A DNA stretch of 64,000 nt from contig NZ_CP112866.1 in assembly GCF_026410085.1 (NCBI RefSeq), positions 5,331,001 through 5,395,000 of the forward strand, given 5' to 3'. How positions within the stretch are numbered: position 1 is the first letter of the stretch; each line of letters opens with the position of its first letter. The notes under the pieces are model-generated. The model had not been told where the DNA came from, searched no databases, and was given only the letters and a program-made list of their open reading frames with translations. Origin of the DNA: Pseudomonas quebecensis. GTDB taxonomy: Bacteria > Pseudomonadota > Gammaproteobacteria > Pseudomonadales > Pseudomonadaceae. The translations under genes were made by a program, and so were the position numbers. Positions 13,001 to 21,283 of the stretch are shown piece after piece.

Positions 13001-15863
13001 TCAGGCCATCTACCGCCAGCGGCGTGAGGTCCGGTGCCACGGCCAGCCATTGCACCTGGCGTGGCGCATCCTTGGCGACGTACGACAGCGAATCCTGACT
13101 TTTCACACCCACCAGGTAGGGCGCGGACGACACAAGCAAAGCACTTTGCGCGGCCACGTTACGGCCGCCCTCGGCTTCATACACCTGGGTCATCACTTGC
13201 AGGCGGTAAGTGCTGTTGGCGAAGCGTTGCAGGTTAAGGTCGAGCACGGCCTGGCCGTTATCGTCGAGGGTGCTTTCGGCCAGGTCTTCGGTGCTCGCAT
13301 CTTGCAGGGCATCGTTGAGGCGGAAGCGATAATCGGGGTAGCGGTCGAAGGCCGCAAGGGTCGGGCTCAGGAATATCTTGCCGGTGACACGACGGTCCGC
13401 CGCCGGCGCGCCGAACAGGTGCATGGCGGTGACCTTGGCCACCACTTGGTCAGGCGCGATCCAACCCGCTACCGGGGTGTCGTGCAGGCTCAGGCTGACC
13501 TTCATGCGGTCCGGTTCGAAGTCACGCACCTTGAAGCTGACACTGCCCAGGTCGGTGCGCGTCTGTTTCTGGCCGATCAGCTGCAAGGTCGCGGTGTAAT
13601 CCCCGGCGGGCGCGACGTCGCTGCTGGGGAAATCAAAACTCTCAAAACCGCTGGCGGACAGTTTCAGCGGCTGGCGAATCACTTCCAGGCCGCGTGGGTC
13701 GGTGATTTGCAGTTCCACCGGCAGGCCTTGCAGTGCGCCCTTCCAGTTGCCGCTGCGCACGATCATGCCCAAATGCGCGGTTTCGCCGGGCCGGTACAGG
13801 CCACGGTCAGTGAACAGGTAGGCGCTGAGACGATCAATCGCGCCGTCTTCCTCCAAACCGCCTACGTCGAAGCGCGACAAATCCAGTTGCTGGGACTGAC
13901 GGGCAATGGGCAGAAACGACTGGTCATTACCGCGAGTGACCACATACATGAGCGGCGTTTTCTCACGGCGCAGTTCATCGAGCTTGGCGAAATGCGCGTG
14001 GCCTTCGGCATCCGAGTGGCCACTGGCGACCGGCAGACCGTTGCGGCCGATGATGTCGACCTGCGCGTCAGCCACCGGTGAACCGTTGCCGATGGACTGC
14101 ACATAGACATCATGGCTGCCATCGCTGGAACGCTTGGCGATGATGCCCAGGTCGGTCACCACGATAAACCGCAGGTCGCTGGTGCCGCTGCGGTCGTAGT
14201 CGAAGGTGCGTTCGGCCTGTTCGTCCTGGGGGCTGAGCTTGAGCACAAAAATACCGCGGCGGCCGCCATTGGCGGTGAGGTAGTGGCTCAGGTCCACATT
14301 GTCGTAGACGGTTTTCGCCGGGTCGTTGGACGACAGCGCAATGTCCAGTGACTGACGCTCGACCATACGATCGAAGTATTCGTTACCAAAGTTGGGGCGG
14401 GCGAAGCTGCCGCTGCTCTGGTCCACCAGATGCTGCAGCTGATTAGGCAGCAGGCGCGCAATTTCCACATGCGCGCCAGGCACGCCACGGGCCATGAAGC
14501 CCAGGCGTTTTTCGCCATTGAGGCTGAGCAATGCGCCATCAGACAAGAACTGCAATGTGCGTGGATACGCCGGCATGCTCACCAGCGACGCCGTAGGATT
14601 CTTCGCCAGATAGCCGCCGATGGCTTCCAGGTTGGCGGGTACGCGCACATACAGCGCGCGGCCGGCCGGGGCCTTGAACTTGAAGGCGTGCAGGGTATTC
14701 AGCGGTTCGACGCTGGGCACGTGGGTCAGCGTGACCTTGGTGCTGCGGGCCAACAAGGCGTCATCGATCTCGTTAGTGTTATAGGGACGGGTGTCGTCCT
14801 CGGCTTTTTCGGGCAACAGCCAGGCCTGCACCTTACCGGCGATGGTGTCATCGGCTACGGCGCTGGAGCTGCTGAACATCAGCACCGGCTCGGGCTCGCC
14901 GCGTGCGTTATCCACAAAGCTCACTTCGGCGCCGGTGAACGTCAGGCGATAACGCCCGGGCACGGTCACTTCCGCTACCAGCGGTGCAGTGCTGGCGTTG
15001 CCACCGTCGCGGGCCTTGATGCCTTCATCCAACTTGGCGCTGACGGGCGTACTTTCCAGCGGCGTGGCCAGGGCGGCGGAGCGCACGTAGGCGTTGAGTT
15101 TATGCTCGTCGAAGGTGATTTCCGGGCGGTTGGGCAACTGCGCATCACGGTACGTCAGGCCTTTGCCGAGAATGACCGACACACGCTTGCGCAGGCTGTC
15201 TTCATCCACTGGGTGGGAAAAGTGGAAGGTGGCTACCAGCTGTTTCAGCGTCGGGTTGGACGGGTCTTGATACAACTCGTTTTGTCCCAGGGTGACGCGC
15301 AATGGTTGGGTGGAAAATTGCGCGCTGTATTGGTCGAGCAATACACCGTCGGCCAGCAGGTTTTTCTTTGCCAGGTCCAGGGTGTAATGGGCGTCGATGG
15401 GCCAGTCTTTTTCCGGTACGAATACCAGGGTGCGGTCATCCGCCCAGCGCCAGCTGCCGGCAACCTCGGGTTTAAGAGTGATGCCCTCGGTCACCGGCTT
15501 GCCGATCGCCGACAGAGGCGCCACGGATTCGCCGAAACGCACCTGCAAGTTATCCACAACCGGTGTTTGCTGGGTGTAGTCGGTCAGGTTCGGTTTGTGC
15601 AGCGAATAACTCGCGGTGTGCGGCTGCGGCAGGTGGGAATACCAGTGCCAGCCGTAGAACCCGGCAGCGGCGAGCAGCACAAGGCCGAGCACACCGGCAC
15701 CGGTCTGGCGTGGGTACGCGCGCGCTTTGCCCCCCAGGTTCGTCACGCCACGGCCGACAGCATGCAGCCACAGCGGCGGCTGCCAGCGACCGAAAACGGC
15801 GCCCACCACGGTCAGAAACACACCGACAACACGACGGCTGATGGCTTTGAGCGAATCGAACAT
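10047..15863 (-). CDS. Alpha-2-macroglobulin-family protein with thioester
   Basis: The protein has 1938 residues, longer than the roughly 1650 of E. coli YfhM. It has an N-terminal hydrophobic anchor (about 54-75, GVLGLVLLAAAGFYGWHWY) instead of a lipobox, then repeated MG-type beta-domains, and the thioester motif Cys-Thr-Glu-Gln with its Cys near residue 1460 (codon at 11484-11486). Members trap proteases that attack the periplasm by covalent bonding after bait-region cleavage. An acidic low-complexity stretch (about 1825-1865, rich in Glu, Asp and Ser) lies in the C-terminal domain. The start at 15863 is preferred over 15872 because AGGGATG is then suitably spaced. Confidence 0.93.
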   Translation of the reverse strand: MFDSLKAISRRVVGVFLTVVGAVFGRWQPPLWLHAVGRGVTNLGGKARAYPRQTGAGVLGLVLLAAAGFYGWHWYSHLPQPHTASYSLHKPNLTDYTQQTPVVDNLQVRFGESVAPLSAIGKPVTEGITLKPEVAGSWRWADDRTLVFVPEKDWPIDAHYTLDLAKKNLLADGVLLDQYSAQFSTQPLRVTLGQNELYQDPSNPTLKQLVATFHFSHPVDEDSLRKRVSVILGKGLTYRDAQLPNRPEITFDEHKLNAYVRSAALATPLESTPVSAKLDEGIKARDGGNASTAPLVAEVTVPGRYRLTFTGAEVSFVDNARGEPEPVLMFSSSSAVADDTIAGKVQAWLLPEKAEDDTRPYNTNEIDDALLARSTKVTLTHVPSVEPLNTLHAFKFKAPAGRALYVRVPANLEAIGGYLAKNPTASLVSMPAYPRTLQFLSDGALLSLNGEKRLGFMARGVPGAHVEIARLLPNQLQHLVDQSSGSFARPNFGNEYFDRMVERQSLDIALSSNDPAKTVYDNVDLSHYLTANGGRRGIFVLKLSPQDEQAERTFDYDRSGTSDLRFIVVTDLGIIAKRSSDGSHDVYVQSIGNGSPVADAQVDIIGRNGLPVASGHSDAEGHAHFAKLDELRREKTPLMYVVTRGNDQSFLPIARQSQQLDLSRFDVGGLEEDGAIDRLSAYLFTDRGLYRPGETAHLGMIVRSGNWKGALQGLPVELQITDPRGLEVIRQPLKLSASGFESFDFPSSDVAPAGDYTATLQLIGQKQTRTDLGSVSFKVRDFEPDRMKVSLSLHDTPVAGWIAPDQVVAKVTAMHLFGAPAADRRVTGKIFLSPTLAAFDRYPDYRFRLNDALQDASTEDLAESTLDDNGQAVLDLNLQRFANSTYRLQVMTQVYEAEGGRNVAAQSALLVSSAPYLVGVKSQDSLSYVAKDAPRQVQWLAVAPDLTPLAVDGLTSEVVEHRYVSVLVKQSNGTYKYESRIKNISQPASPLAMTKDGARQTLNTATPGDFTLQVKDANGNLLNQIDYSVAGHGNTSRSLERNAELQLRLDKSSYATGDEIAISLRAPYTGAGLITIERDKVYTQQWFKADSTTSVQHIRVPAGLEGNAYVNVQFVRDMGSPEVYMSPLSYGVVPFSINLDARRMALKVEGPAKIEPGQTLDIKVTADRPGRAVVYAVDEGILQVARYQTPDPLGFFFQKRALEVGTSQILDLILPEFSRLLSGAAPGGDTEGALANHLNPFKRKHQPPVAWWSGLVDLPAGETVLHYQVPDSFNGKLHLFAVSVDSDSVGVSETNTDVRGPLVITPNVPAFVALGDVFNVSAGVFSNLEAAADVKFELQTSTGLVVQGDKASTLALQPRKEGTAQFRIKVGETLGSADLRFVAVLPDGKRIQVAETTSIRPLSEHRVALSLGRFDSASKELKPTRELFGQLRDVQLGVAASPLVWANGLKHYLDDYGYACTEQLVSKAMPALIWGGTAPEAEQAFGSAVRMLRQRQNQAGGFGLWAANPDVAPYASLYATDFLIEAKEHGLPVPEDLLVRSNAYLTDLANGPSEGLSELRNRAYASYLLSRQGILVSGALSDIRERYESYFKDTWQNDLGAAYLAASYKLLKQDRQADALFRKIPWRTLVDKWDSDGLYYDPLVHDAEHLHLLARHFPELMDDVPTALLDKLGKRLNEQRYNSLSAALLLRALDNYGQRAQSDMTLKATAWLSDKQQQLLDMAGQPPRAAVPAATKKLVMEKSDGPAAFYMLSEAGFDKGAKLKPINNGLEIIHEYLDLKGEPLSTVAVGEEFLVRLRLRATDRDQVQQVAVVDLLPGGVEPVYNVAPEPEAASTEDSESEGDDAEYVESSEDSQEADTWQAPIGETELSNWQPDYVDVRDDRVVLYGTALRDAGTFVYRVRATNAGTFNTPPAYAEGMYETTLQGRGKVGQLEITQP

Positions 15864-15995
15864 GATGGGCATCCCTGGCTAAGTGCGGCGTATCTTACAC
15901 GCGTCTTTGATACAAAAGATGTCGCCGATACGCCGCACGCGAGGATGTTTACGGGGTTAGTGAACGCTTATGCATTCCAGCGAGCGGTCGACCTG

Positions 15996-16130
15996 ATCGT
16001 CCCCACGCTCTGAGTGGGAGTGCCGTCTGGGACGCTCCGCGTGCCGCCAAGCGCTGCAAGTTCTGACTATTGCGCACAGGTGACGCAGAGCGTCACGGGC
16101 TGCATTCCCACGCAGAGCGTGGGAACGATC
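15996..16130. repeat. Long inverted repeat in the gap before the ynb-type operon
   Basis: GATCGTCCCCACGCTCTG at 15996 pairs with CAGAGCGTGGGAACGATC ending at 16130. An inner pair, GGGACGCTCCGCGT and ACGCAGAGCGTCACGGGC, makes a nested structure. This is a common Pseudomonas intergenic repeat type, distinct from the GGGGCAAGC REPs. A half REP (CCCCCTCCCACA) follows at about 16180-16191. Apart from these and the promoter of the leftward macroglobulin gene, I see nothing coding in 15864-16219. Confidence 0.75.
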
Positions 16131-16219
16131 TTTGAAGGGGCCGCTTCGCAGCCCAGGGCAGGCCTGCTCACCACAGCGAGCCCCCTCCCACAATTTGATC
16201 TTCGTTCGGCTTGCGGGGG

Positions 16220-17152
16220 TCAGGTCCACCAGTAGCGTACGAGGTGGAAGAAAATGGGGGCCGCGAAACACACCGAATCCAGCCGATCCAGCATGCCGCC
16301 GTGCCCTTCGATCATATGTCCCCAGTCCTTCACCCCCCGGTCACGCTTGATCGCCGACATGACGATGCCGCCAGCGAAGCCGAGCAGGTTGATCAGCAGC
16401 GCAATCAAAAACGACTGCCACGGATTGAACGGCGTGGTCCACCACAACGCCGCGCCGATCAGGGATGACAGCAGAATCCCGCCGACGAAGCCTTCCACGG
16501 TTTTGGACGGCGACAGGTTCGGCGCGATCTTATGTTTGCCGAACAGCTTGCCGCACACGTATTGCAGCACGTCCGACAACTGCACCACGATCACCAGGTA
16601 GGCGATCAGCAGCAGGTTGCGGCCTTCGTAGCCGGGAATGTCCAGTGTCAGCAGCGCGGGTACGAACGACACGCAGAACACCGCGATCATCAGGCCCCAC
16701 TGCACCTTCGACGCGCGCTCCAGAAAGTGCGTGCTGTCGCCGCCTAACGACGCGAGGATCGGCAGCAGCAGGAACACGTACACCGGGATAAAAATCGAGA
16801 ACAACCCGTACCAGTCCGAGTAAATCAGCAGGTATTGCAGCGGCAGGGCCAGGTAGAACGCGGCCACCAGGGCCGGGTAGTCGCTGCGTCGGGTGGGGGT
16901 GAGGGTGAGGAATTCGCGCAAGGCGTAGAACGACACCGCATAGAACAGCAGGATTACCGCGCCGGTGCCGAGCCAGAAGGCGATACCGATCACCACCACC
17001 ATGACCCACCAGGCGTTGATGCGCGCGTTGAGGTTGTCGATCACCGCGTTTGGCGTGCCACGGGTGCGCAGTTTGAGAATCAGGCCGATCAGCGAGGCCA
17101 GGACCAGGATCGCGCCGATCCCGCCGAACAACATCAGGGTTTGGCTATCCAT
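16220..17152 (-). CDS. ynbB: Phosphatidate cytidylyltransferase (CdsA/YnbB type)
   Basis: The 310-residue polytopic inner-membrane enzyme should make CDP-diacylglycerol from phosphatidic acid and CTP. The C-terminus carries the full cytidylyltransferase signature: SAIKRDRGVKDWGHMIEGHG followed by GMLDRLD. About eight hydrophobic segments precede it. The ATG at 17152 follows the acyltransferase stop with one base between, so it is the last gene of the operon. The resident housekeeping cdsA is expected elsewhere (beside dxr and uppS), so this is a paralogue tied to the ynb-type pathway. The family is certain; the link to E. coli YnbB rests on gene context. Confidence 0.92.
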   Translation of the reverse strand: MDSQTLMLFGGIGAILVLASLIGLILKLRTRGTPNAVIDNLNARINAWWVMVVVIGIAFWLGTGAVILLFYAVSFYALREFLTLTPTRRSDYPALVAAFYLALPLQYLLIYSDWYGLFSIFIPVYVFLLLPILASLGGDSTHFLERASKVQWGLMIAVFCVSFVPALLTLDIPGYEGRNLLLIAYLVIVVQLSDVLQYVCGKLFGKHKIAPNLSPSKTVEGFVGGILLSSLIGAALWWTTPFNPWQSFLIALLINLLGFAGGIVMSAIKRDRGVKDWGHMIEGHGGMLDRLDSVCFAAPIFFHLVRYWWT

Positions 17153-17153
17153 C

Positions 17154-17774
17154 TCAGCAGTGCTCCGGGGCAAGGGCGAGCAGGGCATCGCGGGTGCGGG
17201 CGAGGAACAGCGCCTTGTCTTCGCCGTCTTGCAGTTGCAGGGGGGCACCGAAGCTGGTGGTGCACAGCAGGGGCAGCGGCAGGACGCGGCCCTTGGGCAT
17301 GACCCGATTGAGGTTGGCGATCCACACCGGGATCAGCTCGGCCTGTGGGTAACTTTTCGCCAGGTGATACAAACCGCTTTTGAACGGTAGCAAGCCGTCC
17401 TCCAGATTGCGCGTGCCTTCCGGGAAGATGATCAGCGAGTCGCCACCTTCCAGCGCCGCCAGCATCGGTTGCAGAGGGTTATCCACAGGCTCTTTGCGCT
17501 CACGATCAATCAGCACACCGTTGAACACGCGGTTGATGATGTAGCGGCGCAGGGCGCTTTTATTCCAGTAATCGCTGCCGGCCACCGGGCGCGTGAACTT
17601 GCGCAGGTTCTGCGGCAGCGAGGCCCACAGGAGCACGAAGTCGCCGTGGCTGCTGTGGTTGGCGAAATAGATGCGCTGCACCGGCACCGGCGCGCAACCC
17701 AGCCACAGGCTGCGAGCGCCCGTGACAGTGCGGGCCATGGAGGTAATCAGCGTGGCGACCACAGGTTCGAACAT
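17154..17774 (-). CDS. PlsC-like lysophospholipid acyltransferase
   Basis: The 206-residue protein has the NHX4D motif (Asn39-His40-Ser-Ser-His-Gly-Asp45) and FPEGTR (117-122) of 1-acylglycerol-3-phosphate acyltransferases. It probably transfers an acyl group to a lysophospholipid or related glycerol phosphate at the inner membrane. The N-terminus has only weak hydrophobicity, so membrane attachment may be peripheral. It sits between a small membrane protein and the cytidylyltransferase in a tightly packed minus-strand operon. E. coli ynbABCD, as I recall it, has no such gene. It would supply phosphatidic acid for the next enzyme (inference). Confidence 0.9.
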   Translation of the reverse strand: MFEPVVATLITSMARTVTGARSLWLGCAPVPVQRIYFANHSSHGDFVLLWASLPQNLRKFTRPVAGSDYWNKSALRRYIINRVFNGVLIDRERKEPVDNPLQPMLAALEGGDSLIIFPEGTRNLEDGLLPFKSGLYHLAKSYPQAELIPVWIANLNRVMPKGRVLPLPLLCTTSFGAPLQLQDGEDKALFLARTRDALLALAPEHC

Positions 17775-17783
17775 GGGGGTTCC

Positions 17784-18227
17784 TTATCCGGCGAAAGGCA
17801 GCCAAGGGCTGGTGAGGATCACGGCCAGGGTCAGCAGGGTTTGAGCGCCCAGCAGCCAGGCTTGTTTGCGCAGCAGTTTGAGGGCGCCGCGACGCCGTTC
17901 GGTCCAGGGCCGGCCGGCACGCTTGGGCGATTGCAGGCCCAGAGTCTGCAGAGCCTGGTCGAGGTCGACGGTACGCTCGGTGTCGCGGGCCAGGAGGTCG
18001 AACAGGTCGGCGTCGAAGGCCACCCGCAGCGCCCAGTACTTCTGCAGCAGCCCGAGCAGAATCATCCACAGGCTGAGCAGCAGGCAGATGGGCGAAACGC
18101 TGACCATCAACAGCTGTGCCAGGCCGAATAACACCCCGACCAGCGTCAGGCCTGTGGATAACTGATCCAAGGAGCGGCCGCGGCGCAGCAGGCTGGCGAC
18201 GACCTGAAGTTCCATATCAGCGGGCAT
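17784..18227 (-). CDS. Small membrane protein of the ynb-type operon (unknown)
   Basis: I do not recognise a family. The 147-residue protein has two adjacent hydrophobic segments (about residues 27-65, GLTLVGVLFGLAQLLMVSVS and CLLLSLWMILLGLLQ), a soluble middle rich in Asp and Arg, and a hydrophobic C-terminal segment near 125-143. The start at 18227 overlaps the end of the phosphatase gene by 11 bases and has GAGG nine bases upstream. An alternative ATG at 18215 would remove four residues. Coupled translation with its neighbours suggests it is a partner or scaffold for the lipid enzymes. Confidence 0.75.
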   Translation of the reverse strand: MPADMELQVVASLLRRGRSLDQLSTGLTLVGVLFGLAQLLMVSVSPICLLLSLWMILLGLLQKYWALRVAFDADLFDLLARDTERTVDLDQALQTLGLQSPKRAGRPWTERRRGALKLLRKQAWLLGAQTLLTLAVILTSPWLPFAG

Positions 18228-19515
18228 GGGCCAAACCCTCAAGGGCTGAACGATGAGCGGGGTGCAGGACCACCTCGGTCCGCGCTGTACCAATCATAGC
18301 CAGTGCTTTATCTACCGTGGCGGCGCGGCCGCTGTGCAGCAGCCAGGCCGCAACAGCGGTGGCACTGCGCGAATAACCCAGGGCACAGCACACCAGCAGC
18401 GGACCTTCGATGCGCAGGCGCTCAATGGCCTGGGCCGCCTGCAGGCATTCGGCGGGGGTGGGCGCAGTCAGGTCCAGGACGGCGATGCATTGATAAGCCC
18501 GGCCCTGTGGATAAATCGGTAACTCAGCGCAGAGGTCGACGATGGCCTTGAAAGACGTTTGCTCGCTCGTCGTGGGTATTCGCCCGAGCCAGACGTTATC
18601 CACAATCAGATCCGGCTGTGGATGCTTGCGTGTCCATAGCCGTGAATTTATCCACGCCGCCGCCAGATAAGGCGCATACAGCCAGCGCGCGGCTGGCGTC
18701 AGTCGGCCATCGCTGCGCTTCTGAAACCCCACAGCGCCCAGCACGGCGTAATTGGCACTGACCAACCCCAGCGACACGGCTGGCCACAGCAGCCATAACC
18801 AGCCGCCACCCAGCTTCAAGGCCGCTGTCGCCAGGGCCAAGGCTCCCAGGCCGTAGCGCAACCCCAGCCGCCAACGTTTCGGGTCGCGAGCCAAACGTGC
18901 ATTCAACAGCGGGCTGGGATGTTCCACCGGCCACAGCCATACACACAGCCAGCCGGCGAGGGCGCCTGTGGGTAAGTCAATAAAGTGATGTTGATAAGTG
19001 GTCAGTACCGAAATACCGATCAAGGCGAACCAGCCATGTACCACCCAGCGCCACGCCCCTTGGGTGTGGCGCTGGTACATCACCCACAGGATCACCAGTA
19101 GGGCGATATGCAGCGAAGGCGCTTGGTTGAACGGCTTGTCGAAGCCAGCCAGCACGGCAAACAGCCAGCCGAATACGCCGTCCAGTTCCGGCCGCTCGAA
19201 CGTGAAGCGCAGCGGCCAGATCAAAAAGCAGCTCACGGCGATGATCTGGGCGGACAGCAGGCGCAGGGCATGTTGTTTGAGTTCATGGCGGCTGTTGGGC
19301 AGCAGCAGGGAGAAGCCATACAGCAGGTCAATGGACCAGTAGGGCACGATGGTCCAGGCCCAGAACGGCATATGGCTTTCCCAGTCGAATACCAGCGTAC
19401 CCACATCGCTGCGCTGGCTGGTGACCCAGGTGGCAAAGCCGTAGGTGCTGAAAAACAGCGGCGCCAGCAGCAGCAGCCACAGGACCGCAGGCTTTAACAG
19501 GCCGGGTTCGCGCAT
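18217..19515 (-). CDS. ynbD: Fused PAP2-like / dual-specificity phosphatase (YnbD type)
   Basis: The 432-residue protein has an N-terminal polytopic PAP2/inositol-phosphotransferase-like half with APSLHIA (His136) and TTYQHHFIDLPTG (His176/His177, Asp180). The C-terminal tyrosine/dual-specificity phosphatase domain holds the CX5R loop Cys377-Ala-Leu-Gly-Tyr-Ser-Arg383. The usual His before the Cys is a Cys (Cys376). E. coli YnbD has the same fusion and nearly the same length. It could remove phosphate from a phospholipid intermediate, on either side of the membrane for the two domains. It starts two bases after the preceding stop, at 19515. Confidence 0.92.
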   Translation of the reverse strand: MREPGLLKPAVLWLLLLAPLFFSTYGFATWVTSQRSDVGTLVFDWESHMPFWAWTIVPYWSIDLLYGFSLLLPNSRHELKQHALRLLSAQIIAVSCFLIWPLRFTFERPELDGVFGWLFAVLAGFDKPFNQAPSLHIALLVILWVMYQRHTQGAWRWVVHGWFALIGISVLTTYQHHFIDLPTGALAGWLCVWLWPVEHPSPLLNARLARDPKRWRLGLRYGLGALALATAALKLGGGWLWLLWPAVSLGLVSANYAVLGAVGFQKRSDGRLTPAARWLYAPYLAAAWINSRLWTRKHPQPDLIVDNVWLGRIPTTSEQTSFKAIVDLCAELPIYPQGRAYQCIAVLDLTAPTPAECLQAAQAIERLRIEGPLLVCCALGYSRSATAVAAWLLHSGRAATVDKALAMIGTARTEVVLHPAHRSALEGLAHAR

Positions 19516-19517
19516 GG

Positions 19518-21272
19518 TCAGATCTTCTGTGCCAGGGACACGGTGAAAATGCCCCATTCATCCACGCGCTGGGTGATCTTGCGGAACCCGGCGGCTTCCA
19601 CCAACTGGTCCATTTCCGCCTGGCTGCGACGGCGCATCACCCACGCCTGACCCTGGCGATGGCTGGTCAGCGCACGAGCAATCAGCTCCAGCTGCGGGTG
19701 CCATGGCTGGCCGGTGTAGACCAGATAACCGCCAGGCTCCACTGCCTCGGCCAGACCGGCCAGCGAGCCACCGACCATACCGTTGTCGGCGAACAATTCG
19801 TACAGCCCGGACACCACCGCCAGGGTCGGTTCAGGGGTCAGCGCCGCCAAATCCAGGCGGTCGAACGCGTCGCCTTTCACGAATTGCGCGATATCCCCCA
19901 GGCCTTTTTCTCGGATCAATGCGCCACCGTCGCGCACGTTGATGTCGCTGTAGTCGCGCAGCAGGATCGATTCCGGCAGCGGCGATACACCCTGCAAAGC
20001 CTCCAGAATGTAACGGCCATGGCCGGCGGCGATGTCAACGATGCGCACCTCGCGCTGTTCATCGCGCAACCGGGCCATGGCCAGGCGCAGCAGTTCTTCG
20101 ACGTTCAACTTGCGCTGGCGAATGCCGCGCCAGCCGATGGAATTGAGGTAGTTGGCGTCGATCATGCGCCCCAGGGCGCCTTTGCCCGTGGGAGTGTTGC
20201 GGTACACATAATCCAGGGTGCTGCCGGAGTCGAAACCGGTATCGAAACCCAGTTTGACGCCTTCGGACAGGTTCTTGCCCAGACCCATGCTCGCACGGGT
20301 CATGCGCCAGTACAGGTCGCGTGGGGAATTGTGCGGCAGCGGCGCGGCCAGGGATTCGGACTCGGCGCACGTGGCGCCCAGTTTGTCGGCGTCCAGCAGC
20401 GAGGCGCGGTCCAGCGGGTGCTCGAAATTCTGCAGGATAAAGCGCCGGGCGCTGCTTACCGCCACCGCACGGTCGCGTTCGCCGAGGGTGTCATGGAAGA
20501 ACCCGGGCAGGATGTGCAGTTCTTTTTTCAGGCTGCCCAGGCGGTCGAAAAACTGCTGTTGCGGTTTGCGATGCACCACAAAGTCAGCGCCGGACACCAA
20601 GAGCTGGGTCGGCACCTGGATCGCCTGGGCGTCTGCGACCACCCGGTCGGCGGCTTCGTACAGGCCCAGCAGCACATTCACCGAAATCGCCTTGGTGATC
20701 AGCGGATCGCTGTCGTAGGACGCCACGCGCTCCGGGTCGTGGCTGAGGAACTTGGCCTTGACGTAGCTGTTGACGAAAAAGTTGCCGCGAAACTTGCGCA
20801 TCAAGGCCAGGCCAGTTCGTGCGAACGGCACATACAGCTTGACCTTGAACGCCGGGGAAGCGAGCACCAGCGCGCGGATTTTCGGCGCGTAATCGTGTAC
20901 CCAGGTGGCGGCGATCACCGCGCCGACACTTTGGGCAACCACGGCGAAGTTCTCTTGCTCAATGCCATAGGCGCCGCCGATGTGGTCGCAAAAGGTCTGC
21001 ACGTCGCGCGCGCTGGTGGCGAAGCTGGGGCTGTCACCGCGGTCGCCGGGCGACTGGCCATGGCCACGGGCGTCCCAGGCGAAGAAGTCGAATTGCGGCA
21101 GGTCGAGTTCATCGACCAGGTGCGCGATACGCCCCGAGTGCTCATGCCCGCGATGGAACAACACGATTGCCTTACGCGGCTCGCCGCCCGCTGGGGCGGT
21201 GGCCGGCCAGTGCCGGTAGAAAAGCTCGACGCCATCATGGGTACTGAAGGTGTGCTGTTGCTGTTCGCGCAT
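19518..21272 (-). CDS. ynbC: Fused alpha/beta hydrolase - SAM methyltransferase (YnbC type)
   Basis: The 584-residue soluble protein has two parts. Residues 1-285 are a monoglyceride-lipase-like alpha/beta hydrolase with a likely triad of Ser115 (AQSVG nucleophile elbow), Asp230 (SGAD) and His260 (FFHDT). Residues about 310-584 are a class I methyltransferase with motif I VDIAAGHGRYI (412-422). E. coli YnbC has the same fusion and about 585 residues. The ATG at 21272 gives a natural hydrolase N-terminus; upstream in-frame sequence is not gene-like. Substrates are unknown; the context suggests a lipid headgroup or acyl chain. Confidence 0.93.
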   Translation of the reverse strand: MREQQQHTFSTHDGVELFYRHWPATAPAGGEPRKAIVLFHRGHEHSGRIAHLVDELDLPQFDFFAWDARGHGQSPGDRGDSPSFATSARDVQTFCDHIGGAYGIEQENFAVVAQSVGAVIAATWVHDYAPKIRALVLASPAFKVKLYVPFARTGLALMRKFRGNFFVNSYVKAKFLSHDPERVASYDSDPLITKAISVNVLLGLYEAADRVVADAQAIQVPTQLLVSGADFVVHRKPQQQFFDRLGSLKKELHILPGFFHDTLGERDRAVAVSSARRFILQNFEHPLDRASLLDADKLGATCAESESLAAPLPHNSPRDLYWRMTRASMGLGKNLSEGVKLGFDTGFDSGSTLDYVYRNTPTGKGALGRMIDANYLNSIGWRGIRQRKLNVEELLRLAMARLRDEQREVRIVDIAAGHGRYILEALQGVSPLPESILLRDYSDINVRDGGALIREKGLGDIAQFVKGDAFDRLDLAALTPEPTLAVVSGLYELFADNGMVGGSLAGLAEAVEPGGYLVYTGQPWHPQLELIARALTSHRQGQAWVMRRRSQAEMDQLVEAAGFRKITQRVDEWGIFTVSLAQKI

Positions 21273-21283
21273 CGCAGAATCCT

